Notes under the pieces: model-generated | Told to the model about the DNA's origin: nothing | Database searches by the model: none | What the model saw: the letters and a program-made list of their open reading frames with translations, nothing else | Shown here: in pieces, positions 1 through 8,925 of the stretch | How positions within the stretch are numbered: position 1 is the first letter of the stretch | How the letters are laid out: the number at the start of each line of letters is the position of its first letter | DNA from: Euperipatoides rowelli | Lineage: Eukaryota > Onychophora > Udeonychophora > Euonychophora > Peripatopsidae | Strand: one strand, 5' to 3' | Length of the DNA: 13,318 nt | Assembly (NCBI GenBank): GCA_003024985.2 | Contig: PXIH01S0001436.1 | Translations under genes and position numbers: made by a program

Positions 1-30
1 GTTGTCCGTCATATTTGTATTTTTATTACC

Positions 31-190
31 GTAGTACGATAGTTGTAGAATTTATATAGTATTTATAGTAAGCCTAGTATTAATATTTGTAGTATTATTA
101 GCATTTATTGACTAGTGGTAGTATTTTTTAACATATAGTTATTCAGCAGTACTAGTTACAGTAGTATCATTGTAGTAATATTAGTTACAG
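31..190. repeat. Degenerate TAGTAT/GTA-type simple-repeat tract
   Basis: The words GTAGTA, TAGTATT and TTAG recur many times here (for example GTAGTATTATTAG and CATTGTAGTAATATTAG), without a constant period. It looks like an old trinucleotide or hexanucleotide array that has decayed. Bases 191-328 are plain AT-rich intron leading to the acceptor of the PDZ exon. Confidence 0.5.
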
Positions 191-328
191 CTATAATTGC
201 ATTCACTCCTTATATTACTGATTTAAAATTATATAAATGTAAGGATGTGATCTCCTTTTTTAAATACCTCTATTTTAATTTTTTTGGTTTGTTTTTATAA
301 TATTACCCATCATTATATTTAATTGAAG

Positions 329-477
329 ATCGAACCGGGAGGAAGAGCAGATCAGCAAAATGAGTTGGCAGTTGGTGACTTGGTACTCTGTATCAATGAT
401 GTGTATTGTACATCAAGGAATGAGGCCGTTCAGTTGGTTAAGAGTGCTTTCAGAACTCTGACTCTGGGAATTTGGAG
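329..477 (+). CDS. Internal exon encoding part of a PDZ domain, Shroom-like
   Basis: This exon encodes 49 complete codons plus two bases of a split arginine codon. PDZ domains bind C-terminal peptides of partner proteins; Shroom proteins are actin-associated regulators of apical constriction. Visible PDZ features are the GGRA turn at the start, the AVGD segment followed by LVLCIND (the usual L-x-x-GD-x-I-x-x-I-N pattern), the EAVQLVK helix, and the last strand TLTLGIW followed by R. The combination IND, SR-x-EA, LVK and T-L-x-L is what I remember of Shroom PDZ domains, rather than of PDLIM or PSD-95 types. The carboxylate-binding loop and first strands are missing and must lie in an upstream exon outside the window. 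The acceptor is AAG before 329 (phase 0) and the donor is GAG|GTACAT at 477/478 (phase 2). G+C is near 46%, far above the flanks. The frame stays open 57 bases past the donor, but those residues are unlike a PDZ domain and read as intron. The PDZ call is strong; the Shroom assignment is moderate and made from memory. Confidence 0.8.
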
Positions 478-1285
478 GTACATATTTATTCATATTTTTC
501 TGATCAGTTTGTTAGAAATTAATTTCATTTCATAGTTTGAAGACAATTATTATTTTTATTATAATAAAACAGAGATAGCTAAATACATTTACTTAATGAT
601 GTACCAGATCCTAAAAATGCTGAGTACTATATCTTGCCATGTAGGCCTATTCTGTCCAAGGTGTCGGTTCATTAATATGGGAAAATTCTTATCAAAATCT
701 TTAAAAGCTCTGTGTTAATAATGCTGAAGGTTCAGGTTTTTTCCTCAATAACTTTAGGTGATGGCTCTACATCTTTTTGTGGAAGATATTCCTGAAGGCT
801 AGCATAATATATCCCTGCCATTTCTTTTGGTAGACATTTTTCTTGACCTGAGCTTGATTCTGCATTAAATCAATTTATACCTTCTAAAATAATATGCTAC
901 GTTACAAGAGAAGCTGCTCGAGTACTGCATTTTTTTAAACATCCAGCACAAGCAGTGCTAGATTTCTTATTAGGTACTTGTTGTCTAATAGACATTTGGA
1001 AAATGTTTGCCAATGTATAAGGGTTTATTCTTATTATTTTTATATAATGATATCTACTGTATATACAGTACCTTTAGTCTAATTATATGAGCAACCAAAA
1101 AAAAAGCCTAATAAAATCAGAAGCAGGAAAATACCGGCAATGATTTAGTTATTTAAAATATCAGAATAATACGCTGACAGTTTGCAATATTAGTGTTCTA
1201 TAAAATAATTTATAAAAGTTGTCAATTAAAATTTAATTAATTTTCAGTCAATAATATTTTTTATTTGATTTGATGAAATTATCGA
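478..1285. other. AT-rich non-coding, presumed intron
   Basis: No gene is supported. Bases 730-1020 are slightly richer in G+C. They hold a 58-codon frame on the + strand (847-1020) and a 45-codon frame on the - strand (869-735), neither with a start, splice signals or a recognisable motif. This could be the fossil of a coding sequence. A TACTGTA/TACAGTA pair forms a near-palindrome at 1055-1070. Confidence 0.5.
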
Positions 1286-1286
1286 A

Positions 1287-1436
1287 ACGAAAAAGGAACT
1301 ATTGAAAGTCGTTCAAGTACTTGGAAAATGTGAACTTGTTACTATTATGTTTTTGCTTTTAGAAAAGGAACTAGTTCCACTCTAGTTCTTCTAAAATATG
1401 AATGATTCAAAAGAACGCATTTATCTGAACATGTTC
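1287..1436. repeat. Cluster of GAAC-NN-GTTC palindromes, possible transposon subterminal repeats
   Basis: GGAACTAGTTCC (1367-1378) and GAACATGTTC (1427-1436) are perfect palindromes. Related half-sites lie at 1295 (GGAACTA), 1309 (CGTTCAAG), 1332 (GAACTTGTT), 1384 (AGTTCTTC) and 1412 (AGAACG). AAAAGGAACTA occurs twice, 73 bases apart. Arrays of such sites are typical of the subterminal regions of hAT-type DNA transposons. I could not find a matching pair of terminal repeats, so the assignment is open. Confidence 0.35.
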
Positions 1437-2891
1437 TTTTCTAACTCATGGCACCCATAACATTGATTAGTGCAAATGAATATTTAGAGCTAAGATGAAC
1501 CCTCAAGGATATTCTATATTACTTTTAGGATCACAGTAAATCAGTTTGCTAAATTTGGACAAGGAAATATGTGGGGAACAGACAATAATTTATGAAAAGA
1601 AACACATTCATTGAATACAATGAATGCATGCTTTTTTTTTAAAGTATAGGTTGGCTTTGATGAGAAAAACTCATGACCTTCAATGATCTTCCTTCCATAA
1701 CAGATAACTAGCCATTGTTTCAATTTCAATCAGATAAATACAACTTTTTAATTTTGTGTTTTCACTTCAAATTGACTAAATAAGATATGATGTTATGAAT
1801 TTGGTGCTTCTACTTTCAACAAAGTAAAAATTTTCTATATCAATTTAATAAACAAGACATATTATGAAGTTTGTGTTTCCACTTTTGTTTCTACAAAGAT
1901 GCTTTCCTAGTTTCTCTCACTGAAATTTTTACCTATTTAAACTAAAAGGCAACAAATAAAGTTAATCAACACCACATGCACTACAACAGTGGTTGTGCAA
2001 GAAGAAAGTAGAAAATGTAGATATCTCTTCCGACCATATTTGTAAACTTGTAGCATGTAACTAATAAATTGAGAGCTTATTGTAAGGAATTTTACTATGT
2101 ATAGTGTATTTTATCTTTTTTTCTTTAAAAATTTGAATTTTTAAAAAAACCTTTGATAATAATATGAAGAACCATATGATATTGACTGATGATGACAACT
2201 TGTGATGATGATGACAACATTCAACAATTGCCAATGACTAAAAATGACAAGAATAACTAGAAGAACAAGAAACAATAATAAACAGTCTTTTAGCTTGTAA
2301 AAATAAAAATTAATGAGATAATTTATGGTATTATGTCTCTCATAAAAGAATGACTAGAATTTAAGAAGTTTTTTTCCCCTTTTTATATATTAACAAAAAA
2401 ATTAAATGTGTAAATAGTACAGTAATAAATTGATGGTTGGATCAATGCCCTTACTTACGTTAGTACTTCTATGGTATTTTATTAGTATCATAAACAATAA
2501 ACGAAAGCAAAAATATACATTATTTTATTAGTTCAAGTTGGGATAACTTAAAATATCACTTGTAAAAGATGCAACTTTATTATTAATTAGTTGTAGGCTA
2601 TATTAAAAATAAATTATGTGATTCAAGTTTTTGAAATCCCTGATACTACCTAAAACATCTTAGTATCATTATTGTGTTAAATAAAAATTTAGAATAAAAG
2701 AAAATTAAATATAAAGGTATCCTACAGAACAGTGAGTTATAAAGTCTAGTAGTGACCTCTCATAATATTACAGGCACACACCATATATTTATTTAAATTA
2801 TATGTAAACAGGGTCCCAAACACTTGACTATTAGAAATGTTAAAAAGAAAAAGTAAGTTTGAAATGTATGTGATAGATGAAACATGAATGA
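1437..2891. other. AT-rich non-coding; short GAT/GAC-rich patch
   Basis: No gene or mobile element is visible. At 2184-2219 there is a short GATGATGAC-type patch in which GATGATGACAAC occurs twice close together. The rest is unstructured AT-rich DNA with runs of A or T. Confidence 0.5.
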
Positions 2892-3155
2892 ATGTTTGAT
2901 TTGGTAGTCTTTCACTTGCTAGAAGAATATGGAAAAATCATAAACATTAATGAAGCATTTTATTTTTTAAAATGTTTATTTAAACATAACTTACATAAGA
3001 GTGATGATGACATGTACGTATTCTATTTTGCTGACATTTTGTTTGATAAAGGATATACTAGTTTCTTCAGCAACAGTATAATATGTCAAGACAATGTCAA
3101 GCAAGCTAAGGAATTAGTAGAAGATCTTAGATTGATAAACAGTCTGGCAAATTGA
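2892..3155 (+). CDS. Unassigned 87-codon open reading frame
   Basis: An ATG-initiated frame begins immediately after an in-frame TGA and runs 87 codons to a TGA stop. The predicted protein is not low-complexity: it has an amphipathic start (FHLLEEYGKI), an acidic SDDDMY segment and a KELVEDLRL end. I recognise no family. There is no convincing splice acceptor, promoter or poly(A) signal around it. For random DNA of this composition I estimate about one stop-to-stop frame of this length per window on two strands, so the length alone proves nothing. It could be a retrocopy fragment, an old transposon piece, or chance. Confidence 0.15.
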   Translation: MFDLVVFHLLEEYGKIININEAFYFLKCLFKHNLHKSDDDMYVFYFADILFDKGYTSFFSNSIICQDNVKQAKELVEDLRLINSLAN

Positions 3156-3475
3156 AATTGTTTATCTTATACTTTTAACTGAACTGACATTTAAACTTGT
3201 CAATCATTTAGACCTGGCAAGTCGTCTGATCTGTTTAATGTTGTGCCTAAATTCTTTTAAACCTCTCAACTTAATTTTTAATTTTTTAAATCTTTCTTTT
3301 CCTAATAGTCAGGTAGCAATTATTAACATTTATTCTTTATTGTCAGTTAATTATACTATGTGTATATGTATGTACAGTATATATTATAGTGATCTATGTT
3401 AAAAGTTTTTATTTACTGTATTTATTTTCTACAGTATTTTAAGTTTTTACTGATTTATTTATTATCTTATTTGGA
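3156..3475. other. AT-rich non-coding spacer
   Basis: I see nothing functional. The stretch contains three TACAGTA/TACTGTA words (about 3372, 3414 and 3430) and long T-rich runs. Confidence 0.5.
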
Positions 3476-3600
3476 AGTATTGGCTCGTGCATTCAGAATG
3501 TTTCTGCTTTAGTTTATGACGTGCTTACTTTAGTAAATTGTTTACTAATTAGTATGCGCGTCATAAACGAATCTATTTCTTAACTGCACGGGCTGATGCT
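3476..3600. repeat. 125-bp imperfect palindrome (fold-back element)
   Basis: Outer arms 3476-3491 and 3585-3600 are inverted copies. They match at 12 of 16 positions, and all four differences are transitions that still allow G-U pairing in RNA. Inner arms GTTTATGACG (3512-3521) and CGTCATAAAC (3559-3568) are perfect and continue towards the centre with few changes (GTGCTTACT against AGTATGCGC; TTAGTAAA against TTTACTAA). The centre is near 3540. Between inner and outer arms the similarity is poor. The structure fits an old fold-back MITE; the transitions may reflect CpG decay. No clear target duplication was found. Confidence 0.6.
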
Positions 3601-3617
3601 AATTATTTAATTATACA

Positions 3618-3882
3618 TGTTGTATAATTTTAATATATGTTAAATAGCCATAAAGGTGTATTATGAATTTATCTTACCTACGGAAGTGGCTTTCGCCACA
3701 ACTGTAGTACCATCAGCTTGATGGAAGCCAGCTTCTGTATGTTTGACTCTCCATGGGTTTTTTTATTATTTATTTTGCAGTATGCTAGTCAGCAAAGTTA
3801 GCTGGCTAGTGTAATCTGTAATCAGCAGTTTTTATTTGTGAATAAACCAGCAAGAAGATATTCAAACCAGTGCAACATATCA
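3618..3882 (+). mobile_element. Probable solo LTR of a retrotransposon
   Basis: The segment starts TGTTG and ends CA, and is flanked on both sides by TACA (3614-3617 and 3883-3886), as expected for a 4-bp target duplication. An AATAAA poly(A) signal (3841-3846) lies 37 bases before the 3' end, a usual place in LTRs. An alternative end at 3877 would give perfect TGTTG...CAACA termini, but with mismatched flanking pentamers (ATACA/TATCA). No primer-binding site, gag or pol follows, and no second copy is seen, so a solo LTR left by recombination is the best reading. Ty3/gypsy-type is a guess from the overall look. Confidence 0.45.
3678..3735 (+). other. Tandem small hairpins inside the putative LTR
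   Basis: Three stem-loops follow one another. The first is CTACGG/CTGTAG (3678-3683 with 3702-3707, one G-U pair), enclosing an AA/AA internal loop and GTGGC-TTTC-GCCAC (3686-3699). The second is CCATCA-GCT-TGATGG (3710-3724). The third is GAAGC-CA-GCTTC (3724-3735), which shares one base with the second. A further stem CTAGTCAGC/GCTGGCTAG lies at 3785-3809. In an LTR this would fall in the transcribed R/U5 part. Confidence 0.5.
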
Positions 3883-4021
3883 TACAGTGATTGGAGAAAT
3901 AAATATTTTATATCTTTCTCAATCATTGTAATATATAGGGTCTACTGTATAAAAATCCAAATGTTGATCAAAATCATTCAGTTCCGAAAATTATATATAA
4001 GAAAATAAATTTTTGGAAAAA

Positions 4022-4115
4022 GTAAGAACTCTCTGCATTGGGAATCGAACCACAGAACTTTGCTTTCTGGAGCAGAAACTTTGATCTGTCAATTTTATTG
4101 CTTTGCCATGTTCAG
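4022..4115 (-). pseudogene. tRNA-Leu-like sequence (degenerate tRNA or SINE head)
   Basis: Read on the - strand, a perfect B box GGTTCGATTCCC lies at 4051-4040 and an A-box-like TGGCAAAGCAATAAA starts at 4108, 57 bases before the B box. That distance fits a class II tRNA with a long variable arm. Between them CAGA-TCAAAGTT-TCTG resembles the anticodon arm of tRNA-Leu(CAA), with one extra loop base. CTGAACA upstream would be the acceptor strand, but the 3' acceptor strand and T stem pair poorly. It is a decayed tRNA copy or the head of a tRNA-derived SINE, not a working tRNA. Confidence 0.45.
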
Positions 4116-4706
<591 letters not shown>

Positions 4707-4793
4707 ATGATTTACTGTATGTTTGTAATTATTCAATTTACCAAGAAGAATCAAATAGAAATTATCAGCTAGCAGAAGATTCCCTATAACTAA

Positions 4794-4920
4794 AATATTG
4801 ATATCAACAATATTCATATCAATATTATATTGTCATAATAATAATATCCATAATATTGATATATTGTACATATCAATAATGTCAATCAATATATGAATAA
4901 AATCTATCAATAATATCTAG
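4794..4920. repeat. Cluster of AATATTGATAT inverted and direct repeats
   Basis: AATATTGATAT occurs at 4794-4804 and 4852-4862, and its exact reverse complement ATATCAATATT at 4816-4826. The first pair could form an 11-bp stem with an 11-base loop. Shorter relatives (ATATCAATAAT, TCAATCAATATATGA, CTATCAATAATATC) continue to about 4920. It may be a decayed tandem array. Confidence 0.55.
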
Positions 4921-4963
4921 CAATATTTTGTTTTGCCAATACCATCGACTCACACATTCATGC

Positions 4964-4971
4964 ATCTATAA
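4964..4971. repeat. Left 8-bp target-site duplication ATCTATAA
   Basis: ATCTATAA directly precedes the CAG terminus of the MITE at 4972-5448 and is repeated exactly at 5449-5456 after its CTG terminus. Confidence 0.9.
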
Positions 4972-5448
4972 CAGCGTTTCTTAACCTTTTGTGACCCAAA
5001 TTGAGGTAATAGTTTTGGTTTAGTGATCCAAATAGAATAACCGATAGAAAGTACATCCAACATATTTGGTGTCTAGAAAATGACTGACTCCCTGACAATG
5101 ACACTAGCGCTTAGAAACTGTTAGGCCTAAGTCCCATTTAGTCGATGATCAAGAGGAATAGCAGCCTTAATTTTTTTATTTACAGTCCTAACCTTACCTT
5201 TAACCTGAATTATAACTCCAACTACATGTCAAATACACTATGTCCCAACCCTATGATAATCTAGAGGTGAAATAATAGTTTTTTATTGATTTCAATAATT
5301 TTGACGCAATTTCTTTCGGGTTTTTTCCGTAATGATGAAAATACATACACAGATGTTAAAATATTATTTTTGTTGAAAATATTTCACGACCCATGAAATA
5401 TACCAAGCGATCCAATTTTGGGTCATGACCCTTAGGTTTAAAACCCTG
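4972..5448. mobile_element. hAT-type non-autonomous transposon (MITE), 477 bp
   Basis: The element begins CAGCGTTTCTTAACC and, read from its other end, begins CAGGGTTTTAAACC. Both ends then carry a GACCC block (TTTTGTGACCC on the left, GGGTCATGACCC on the right). An exact 8-bp duplication ATCTATAA flanks it. An 8-bp duplication with CAG-N-G-type termini is diagnostic of the hAT superfamily. It has no transposase. The 70-codon frame on the - strand across its right half is not a gene. Its centre (5184-5295) shares sequence with the unrelated MITE at 8926-9437. Confidence 0.85.
5184..5295 (+). repeat. Shared MITE core, copy 1
   Basis: AGTCCTAACCTTACC (5184-5198), then 5255-5276 (21 of 22 bases matching 9154-9175), then GATTTCAA (5288-5295), occur in the same order as in 9122-9207. 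This copy has extra sequence between the first two blocks. Confidence 0.75.
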
Positions 5449-5456
5449 ATCTATAA
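5449..5456. repeat. Right 8-bp target-site duplication ATCTATAA
   Basis: This is an exact copy of 4964-4971 on the right side of the hAT-type MITE. Confidence 0.9.
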
Positions 5457-6681
5457 AGTCCATCAGCTTAATATTGATTTTGTAAATGCACTGTAGTTTT
5501 ATTCTCAAATTTATTAACGTCTTGATTAATTTATAATACTTTGCAATAGGCTTATGATCGTTTATCACAGCCCTTGACTTGGAAGGTCACATTCTAGTTA
5601 AAAACTTGCTGAAACCTAGATATTTTCATATTTTAATTGTAGGCTATATTATTTATATATTTTCCAAACATAAAATAGAAAACAGAACGTGTCAAGTGAA
5701 TATAAGTGGTAAAAATGATGAGCTGCATGCCTATATCATTTAGTCAAAATTTAAACTTAATACAGTTTTGCCCAACCCTTTTTTTCAAAATTTAACAAAA
5801 TTAAAGCTAAAAAGTCAAAATTCATAATTTCCCTAAACATTTGATCAGATTTTTTTTCTTTTCTGATTTTCAACTTTTGCCAATTTGCCATAAAATAGTA
5901 CCCAACGTAATTATTTTTTTGAATAAATTTTAATTTTTTTAAAACAAGTAATTTTTAATCAAATAATTTTTTAATTATGTCATTGCAGAATGGAAATAAA
6001 TAAATTATATAACATTTTCTTGTGGATCATACAAAGTTAGTTAAAAAAAGTCTAAACTGTAAATCTTACTATGTTTATATTCTTCCGATATGAAAAAAAA
6101 AATCAAATTTTTCTATACCGTACTGAAGTTTCAATGTATCTTTTTGTACAAAAAGTATACAGTATTAAGATTATTGTATACAAATTGAGCATTATTAATT
6201 CTTTTTTTAATTACAATGTAAAATTTTAGAATTATTATTAACTTTTATAGGTGGTCCAGCGGACTTCCTCCAAGCATTTATTAGTAGTCAATAGAAGTTT
6301 TATTGGCCTCAGACCATATGACCATCATTAATTTTGGGCACTGTTGATTAAGAATAAATGTAATGACATAATAAATAGATTTAAATTTCACTGTGTGAAC
6401 TCTGAATTCAAAGCCAAATCTCATGGTAAGTATCTGAAGCTAAATAAATAAATAAAAAGAAAACATAATTAAAGTTAAACATTTAAATAAAATCATAGTA
6501 AGTTAGAAGACTAACTATATCAGAATTAACATACAGTATATACTTTAGCCTATATCTTTGGAAACTTTATGGGCTATTTTGGTGTATTTCTTTAGGCCTA
6601 TATTAAATTAATTTCATTAAATATTTTTTAACATTGGCCCAAAAAATATAAATGTATTCAGCTGATTGCATAATGTATTAA

Positions 6682-6682
<1 letters not shown>
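5457..6682. other. AT-rich non-coding
   Basis: No gene is supported. A slightly GC-richer patch follows a weak acceptor-like TTTTATAG at 6243-6250 (GTGGTCCAGCGGACTTCCTCC lies just after), with a 26-codon frame and an AATAAA at 6353. It is too short and weak to call an exon. The remainder is T- and A-rich spacer. Confidence 0.5.

Positions 6683-6718
<36 letters not shown>
6683..6718. repeat. (ATT)12 microsatellite
   Basis: Twelve uninterrupted copies of ATT. This is the same motif class as the (TTA)40 tract. Confidence 0.95.
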
Positions 6719-6901
6719 GAATTAATAAAAAGGAAACATAGTGTAATCAACATCTACTTTATAATGATTATAATTTTTATATGATTTAATTTCATTTGAA
6801 ACAATTGCATAATATCAACAACATAGTTAATATTCTCATCTACCTCAACAGTGTAATATTTCATGGCAATTTAAAAACTTTGACTTTATTCTAATTTCTA
6901 A

Positions 6902-6998
6902 ATGGCTTATGACCAGGAGCTTTGATCTATAACTACTTATCTGAAAATAGATCATTACATGTGAAAGGCAAGCAGGGTGAGTTCAAATCTTCTCCCTT
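6902..6998 (+). other. Weak tRNA-like segment with A- and B-box matches
   Basis: TGGCTTATGACCAGG (6903-6917) resembles a pol III A box with a D loop, and AGTTCAAATC (6981-6990) resembles a B box. The spacing, about 64 bases between boxes, is longer than in a normal tRNA. The T stem GGGTGA/TCTCCC pairs only partly. It could be the head of a tRNA-derived SINE. Confidence 0.2.
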
Positions 6999-7081
6999 CA
7001 GGGTCTAGCAATTGAAATTTATCTTCCTCTTATTCTTTTAAAAAGTACGAAATTGAAAGTATACATTTTATAAAGGTACCA

Positions 7082-7093
7082 TAGCTTAGTTGG
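7082..7093 (+). other. Isolated pol III A-box match
   Basis: TAGCTTAGTTGG fits the tRNA A-box consensus exactly and is preceded by GGTACCA, a possible acceptor strand. A short hairpin TTGCC-TGGT-GGCAA follows at about 7104-7117. No B box is found downstream, so this is at most a truncated tRNA-derived fragment. Confidence 0.2.
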
Positions 7094-7117
7094 ACATATT
7101 AATCTTGCCTGGTGGCA

Positions 7118-8093
7118 ATAAGTAGCTGTGGGCTATGCAGAAAAAGAATAAGGAAAGTAGATATGAATTTCATATAATATAGTTCATCTTGTAATTAGGC
7201 TATGTTAATTGCTAGTCAGGAATTTTAGTCTTGACAATTCAATAACTTGACCTTAAACAATTTAATGTATTGTTTCTAGAAAAATGGTAAAAGTTGCAAA
7301 TAAGTAATTTTAAAAATAAAAAGAATTAATCATATAATAATTGCATAATATTCTACGATATTGTGGCTATCATTATGTATAATGGACAAAGCTATTTTCT
7401 ATGTAATCCATCAGCATATTTTAGTTCAGTAAATTTTTTCATCAGACTATAACTTTTTGATTTTTTATTATTCAGAATTACCACTCAATATATAGGCCAT
7501 TTAAAAAAAAGGTGTTTTTCATTCATACCTGGACAGGAAAATAAAACAATAAGTCATATCAACGTTTTATTAGATATAGCCTACAGTATGTGGAGGAAAA
7601 AAATATTTATAAAATTTTATTATATAATGTTTAAAAATTATTTTTATTGATTTTTCGTAAATGTACTAATTAAAAAACAAGCTGAATTGCCTGGTTAATT
7701 TAATTTTTATTTAATATTATTGAAATAAGTTTAATTTTGTAACTTAAAATACTATTAATTGTAAATTCTTTAAAAAATAGAAGCCACCAATCCCTTCCTG
7801 AAACTTTTTCTTTGGATAAGTTTAAAAAAATATCCATAATTCTTCCCATCAAACCATTATGGTACACCATATAAAAAAATTAGAAATAATGAAATAATGT
7901 TTTAGCATAAATCTTACCAACAGATATAAGAATTTTCCAGTAAAACTCATGTTCAAATACAGTTAATTAAAAAATGTCACTTTTTTTAATAAATCATCAA
8001 AATGGAATAATAGGAGTTTTTGATGTGAAAAAAAAAAAGATTATTCTTTTTCAATTTATAATTATGTGACCACAAATAATATAGGTCTGGAAG
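7118..8093. other. AT-rich non-coding
   Basis: No gene, repeat family or RNA is recognisable. There are many A and T runs and scattered TAGGCTA/TAGCCTA words. Confidence 0.5.
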
Positions 8094-8119
8094 GGTTAAC
8101 TGTACACATTTAGTTAACC
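8094..8119. repeat. Short inverted repeat GGTTAAC/GTTAACC
   Basis: GGTTAAC (8094-8100) and GTTAACC (8113-8119) are perfect inverted copies with a 12-base loop. The function is unknown, and chance is possible. Confidence 0.4.
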
Positions 8120-8395
8120 GTTTGAGAATCCTCTCAATTCAAAACTCTGCTCTAATTAACTATTTGAAAGTACTGTACATGTACATAAAATAAAATTCAA
8201 AGACAATAAATAGCAAGCTCTAAGCATGTCTTAAAATAGTTCATTGTTCAGTACAATGTATCTGGATTACTGTCAACTGAAAACATTTATCTCTTAAAGG
8301 ACATTTATTTAGAAGTAAATTTGCAGTTTGTAAAGTAATTAACAGATACTGAAAACTGCTCTTGACATTAATCAAACAATTTTGTTTTGTTTCAG

Positions 8396-8665
8396 ACAAG
8401 TTTATCATAGGAATCTTAGGAAAGTTAAAAGCTGCTCAAACTTAATTTAAGAATTTTCCTATACCAGCAGGGCAGCTGGATTGTCAAAAGTGGTTAAAAC
8501 TGCTTTGGTTAGCAGGAGGGAGGTCTATACCAGACTTCATTCACAAAAAGTTTAGCTGGACTACCTACTGGTATCACTATACATCATTAAAGACCAATGT
8601 CAAATCTTACATTCAAGATAATACTGATGGCGACTCATAACGAATAAATGGTGGTGATGTCATTT
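8396..8665 (+). other. Possible terminal exon: splice acceptor, higher G+C, AATAAA
   Basis: A strong acceptor (ATTTTGTTTTGTTTCAG) ends at 8395. It is followed by a segment of clearly higher G+C (about 8455-8640), then AATAAA at 8643-8648 with a GT-rich stretch just after it (GGTGGTGATGTC). Joined in phase 2 to the PDZ exon, the exon would add 17 codons (starting QVYHRN) and stop. A separate 64-codon frame without an ATG runs 8446-8637 and contains four tryptophans (for example QKWLKLLW), ending three bases before the AATAAA. I recognise neither product. It may be an alternative last exon, a retrotransposon tail, or unrelated signals lying close together. Confidence 0.2.
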
Positions 8666-8925
8666 TTTTGATATGTCAAATAGAAAAAGCTATCAAAACT
8701 TATATAGAAACCTTATAATATTAAAAATTGACATCAATAATATTTTCAATATTAGAATCAAAATAATATTCTACCGTATTTTGATGAAACAGCATTGTAA
8801 AGAGAAATTGTAGCCAATATTTTTTTAAATGCTTGAATTTAGAATATTCATAAGACTAATGAAGTTAATAAATTTTAGAAACATATTCTGCATTGTCACT
8901 AATTAGATTTAGAATTTAAAATATA

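Noticed and set aside
735-1020. Protein-like frames: 58 codons on + (847-1020) and 45 codons on - (869-735), the latter continuing upstream across two stops
   Set aside because: By my estimate about 15 frames of 58 codons are expected by chance in a window of this composition. No motif, start or convincing splice pair is present; at most a fossil.
1541-1729. 62-codon frame on the - strand
   Set aside because: The length is expected by chance; no domain, splice or promoter signals.
5356-5568. 70-codon frame on the - strand
   Set aside because: It runs across the right end of the hAT-type MITE into flanking DNA and has no motif.
6251-6360. GC-richer patch after a TTTTATAG acceptor-like site, with AATAAA downstream
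   Set aside because: The open frame is only 26 codons, the acceptor is weak and there is no homology. An A-box-like TGGTCCAGCGG has no B box.
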